This document shows, one piece after another, positions 61,924 to 64,000 of a DNA stretch of 64,000 nucleotides. Within the stretch, counting starts at the first letter, position 1; each line of letters begins with the position of its first letter. The stretch is from assembly GCA_002315935.1 (NCBI GenBank), contig DCII01000039.1, forward strand, positions 1-64,000, written 5' to 3'. Below the pieces are notes generated by a model. That model saw only the letters and a program-made list of their open reading frames with translations, did no database searches and had not been told where the DNA came from. Position numbers and translations under genes: made by a program. The stretch is from Ruminococcaceae bacterium UBA1730 (GTDB lineage Bacteria; Bacillota; Clostridia; Oscillospirales; Acutalibacteraceae).

Positions 61924-63282
61924 ATGAAAGACAGATTATTTTCGGATAAGGTTTTCCTTAAAAGGCTTATGAAGCTTGCTCTGCCCATTGCATTTCAGGC
62001 TCTGATGCTTGCATCGGTTGCCGCCGCAGATGCAATAATGCTCGGCAACATTGAGCAGAATTCGATGAGTGCAGTTTCGCTCGCAACACAAATTCAGTTC
62101 GTTCAGAATATTATTCTCATGGCTCTTGTTTCGGCAACCGCAGTTCTCGGAGCACAGTATTGGGGCAAAAAAGACACAAAGACGATGAACGAAATTTTCT
62201 GCATGAGCATAAGAATCAGCGGAACAACCTCAATTTTTTTCTTCATCGGATGCGTTTTCTTTCCCAGATACCTGATGTTATTATTCACCAACGAAGAAGC
62301 ACTTATCAGCATCGGTGCAGATTATCTGAGAATTGCCGGATGGTCATACCTTATGACGGGCATTTCGCAATGCTATCTGACGATGATGAAGGTCACCGAC
62401 CATGTTTCGGCAACCGCAAAAATCAGCTTTGCAACGGTTCTGATCAATGTTATTCTCAATGCGGTTTTCATTTACGGATTTTTCGGAATTGAAGCTCTCG
62501 GTGCAACCGGAGCGGGAATTGCAACCCTCATTTCAAGAATCATCGAGCTTTTTATTCTTGTTGCAATTTCATTCCGAAACGGATATATCCGTCTGAATCT
62601 CAAGGGGCTTTTCAAAAGAAACAAGCTCCTTGCAAGGGATTATTATAAATGTATGCTTCCGCTTCTCGGAGCCTGCCTGCTGTGGGGAATCGGCTTCACG
62701 TCCTATTCCTCATTCATGGGTCATATGGGAACCGATGCGGCGGCGGCAAATTCCGTTTCGGCGGTAGTTCGTGACCTGCTGTGCTGTATGTGCGACGGAC
62801 TTGCAAGCGGCGGCGGAATCATAGTCGGCAACGAGCTTGGTGCAGGTAACCTGCAAAGAGGAAAGCTCTATGGCGACAGGGTTATGTAGCTCGCATTCAT
62901 CTGCGGAATCGTTTCCAGTATTATGATGTTCGCCTTTACTCCGCTTATTCTGAAATTCGTTGTGCTGACCGATGAAGCAAGAAAATATCTTCTCCGGATG
63001 CTTCTGATTATGTCGGTCTACATGATAGGCAGAGCAGTTAACACCATTGTTATCAACGGCATTTTTTCCGCAGGCGGCGACACTATCTTTGACCTTTACA
63101 GCCTTGTTATCTGTATGTGGTGCATTGCGGTTCCGCTCGCATTTCTCGGCACATTCAGGCTCGGTTGGCCTGTTTGGATTGTTTATTCCTGCACCTGCCT
63201 TGACGAGGTCGGCAAAATTCCATGGGTTATGCTTCACTATAAGAAATATAAATGGGTCAAGGATTTGACAAGAGAAATGTAA
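61924..63282 (+). pseudogene. MATE-family efflux transporter with an in-frame amber stop
   Basis: The frame codes for a 12-helix MATE transporter of about 452 codons, the usual family length. Part one (61924-62889, 321 residues) ends with a TAG after GDRVM at 62887; the same frame continues LAFICGIVSS and then the last four or so helices to 63282. The TAG could be a mutated CAG. The encoded protein resembles NorM-like exporters of cationic drugs. Either the gene is inactive, the TAG is read through, or the base is an error. Codon use is undisturbed around the stop, so the change is recent. Confidence 0.85.
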
Positions 63283-63332
63283 GAAAAGGAAGGATTCCAA
63301 AGTTCTTTTTGAACCTGAAATCCTTCCTTTGT

Positions 63333-64000
63333 TTATTCAATCGAAATCATCTGATGGCAGTCAACCTTCGGAACGGTGAACGAAGTCCTTCCGTTTTCGT
63401 AGCTGAAAGCAATTTCCTCATTCTGCGGAACAAGGATAACCTTTTCGGGTTTATCGCATTTAACGCTGACATCAACATTATAAAGCGGAACAATATCCTC
63501 GATAACCTCGGTGTCCTTGCCTCTCTTTGTCGTATGGGCGTAGAGAAGATGAACTATCCTTCTATCTCCCTGCTGAAGAAGAGAAATAATTCCTCTGTCG
63601 GGAAGTGATGTTGAAATCGTGAAATCGTTCTTCATAAGAAGCTCTATTGCGTGGGCAATAAGCTCCTTGATATGGAAATCGCCGAAATCCGCATAGCCGC
63701 TGAAAATATTCCAGCCGATATAGGCAATGCTGCCCTTGATGACTGCGGCGGGATAATCATATGCTTCATTGTTCGGAGCGTGCTGATGAGAGCAGAAATG
63801 ATGCGGAGTTCTGTTGAAATACGGGTCCTGACCCTTTGCAAAAACGGTTGCATCAATGTTTTCAATTCTGTGTAAATCGGCTCTCATAAGATAAGCTGTT
63901 GTGCCGTTGACGGTTTCAAATCCGGGAATTTCATAGGTCGGTGAGAATTCATTCTTTCCGACATATTTTATGCCCGTGTCAACTGCGAATTCATTATTTT
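63333..64000 (-). CDS. Glycosidase-like protein, C-terminal part (cut by window edge)
   Basis: The frame runs open from the stop at 63333 to the right edge, so at least 222 codons at the C-terminus are in the window and the start lies outside. FSGYADFGDFHIKELIAHAI, then IVHLLYAHTTKRGKD and EVIEDIVPLYNVDVSVK resemble the beta-galactosidase-trimerisation/C-terminal sandwich of GHL6/GH29-like proteins. HHFCSHQHAPNNEA and YPAAVIKGSIAYIGWNIF precede it. It converges with the MATE gene. The catalytic domain is not visible, so substrate is unknown. Confidence 0.7.
   Translation of the reverse strand, partial: NNEFAVDTGIKYVGKNEFSPTYEIPGFETVNGTTAYLMRADLHRIENIDATVFAKGQDPYFNRTPHHFCSHQHAPNNEAYDYPAAVIKGSIAYIGWNIFSGYADFGDFHIKELIAHAIELLMKNDFTISTSLPDRGIISLLQQGDRRIVHLLYAHTTKRGKDTEVIEDIVPLYNVDVSVKCDKPEKVILVPQNEEIAFSYENGRTSFTVPKVDCHQMISIE

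Noticed and set aside
62887..62889. TAG read as pyrrolysine or as a recoded codon
   Set aside because: Other genes here end normally with TAG (for example at 13818, 23887 and 38455), and MATE proteins are not known pyrrolysine proteins; a mutation or error is simpler.

Overview
The window looks like the chromosome of an anaerobic, low-GC Gram-positive bacterium of the Clostridia, most like a gut Ruminococcaceae/Oscillospiraceae-type organism. The evidence is a T-box leader, a BspA-type leucine-rich repeat surface protein, a class B sortase, an LCP-family ligase, VanZ-type membrane proteins, a ferredoxin-linked 2-oxoacid oxidoreductase, GGAGG-type ribosome sites, consensus SigA promoters and a few TTG starts. 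This placement is inferred from gene content; no rRNA or tRNA gene was found. Both ends cut features: a repeat fragment at the left and a glycosidase-like gene at the right.

Layout. 1-4.3 kb: an arginine operon argC-argJ-argB-argD on the minus strand, with a consensus promoter, an ArgR-type ARG box and a terminator. 4.6-7.9 kb: a very large secreted LRR protein. 8-15.3 kb: a carbohydrate locus. A GNAT acetyltransferase, a BadF-type amino-sugar kinase, a SIS-domain protein and a secreted neutral-ceramidase-like protein form one minus-strand operon. A GH84 O-GlcNAcase-type hydrolase is divergent, and a second, unsecreted ceramidase-like gene converges on it.

16.1-49.2 kb: one very long plus-strand cell-surface polysaccharide cluster behind a strong promoter. 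It has a CpsB/YwqE-type PHP phosphatase, a PIG-L deacetylase, a small zinc-ribbon protein and a priming phosphoglycosyl transferase. It also has about fourteen glycosyltransferases (GT2, GT4, GT32-like, GT8-like and fucosyltransferase-like), a TupA-type ATP-grasp protein and an EpsG-type putative polymerase. An ABC exporter (Wzm/Wzt-like) and genes for acetyl and pyruvyl decoration are present. Two nucleotide-sugar modules stand out: a WbpO/WbpP-like pair (UDP-HexNAc uronic acid), and a kinase resembling galacturonokinase with a nucleotidyltransferase and a uronate-type epimerase. 49.7-53.3 kb: envelope functions follow, namely two overlapping VanZ genes, a small sortase substrate, a lipoprotein-type class B sortase and an LCP protein that could attach the polymer to the wall.

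53.4-64 kb: metabolic genes on the minus strand. An acyl-CoA ligase and indolepyruvate oxidoreductase IorA/IorB form an operon behind a complete T-box leader. Next come a GH38 alpha-mannosidase and a 3-hydroxyacyl-CoA dehydrogenase. A plus-strand MATE transporter is interrupted by an in-frame amber codon, and the last gene is the C-terminal part of a glycosidase-like protein. A small inverted-repeat element (MITE-like) occurs at the left edge, at 51.3 kb and at 60.8 kb; a different palindromic repeat lies at 4.4 kb.
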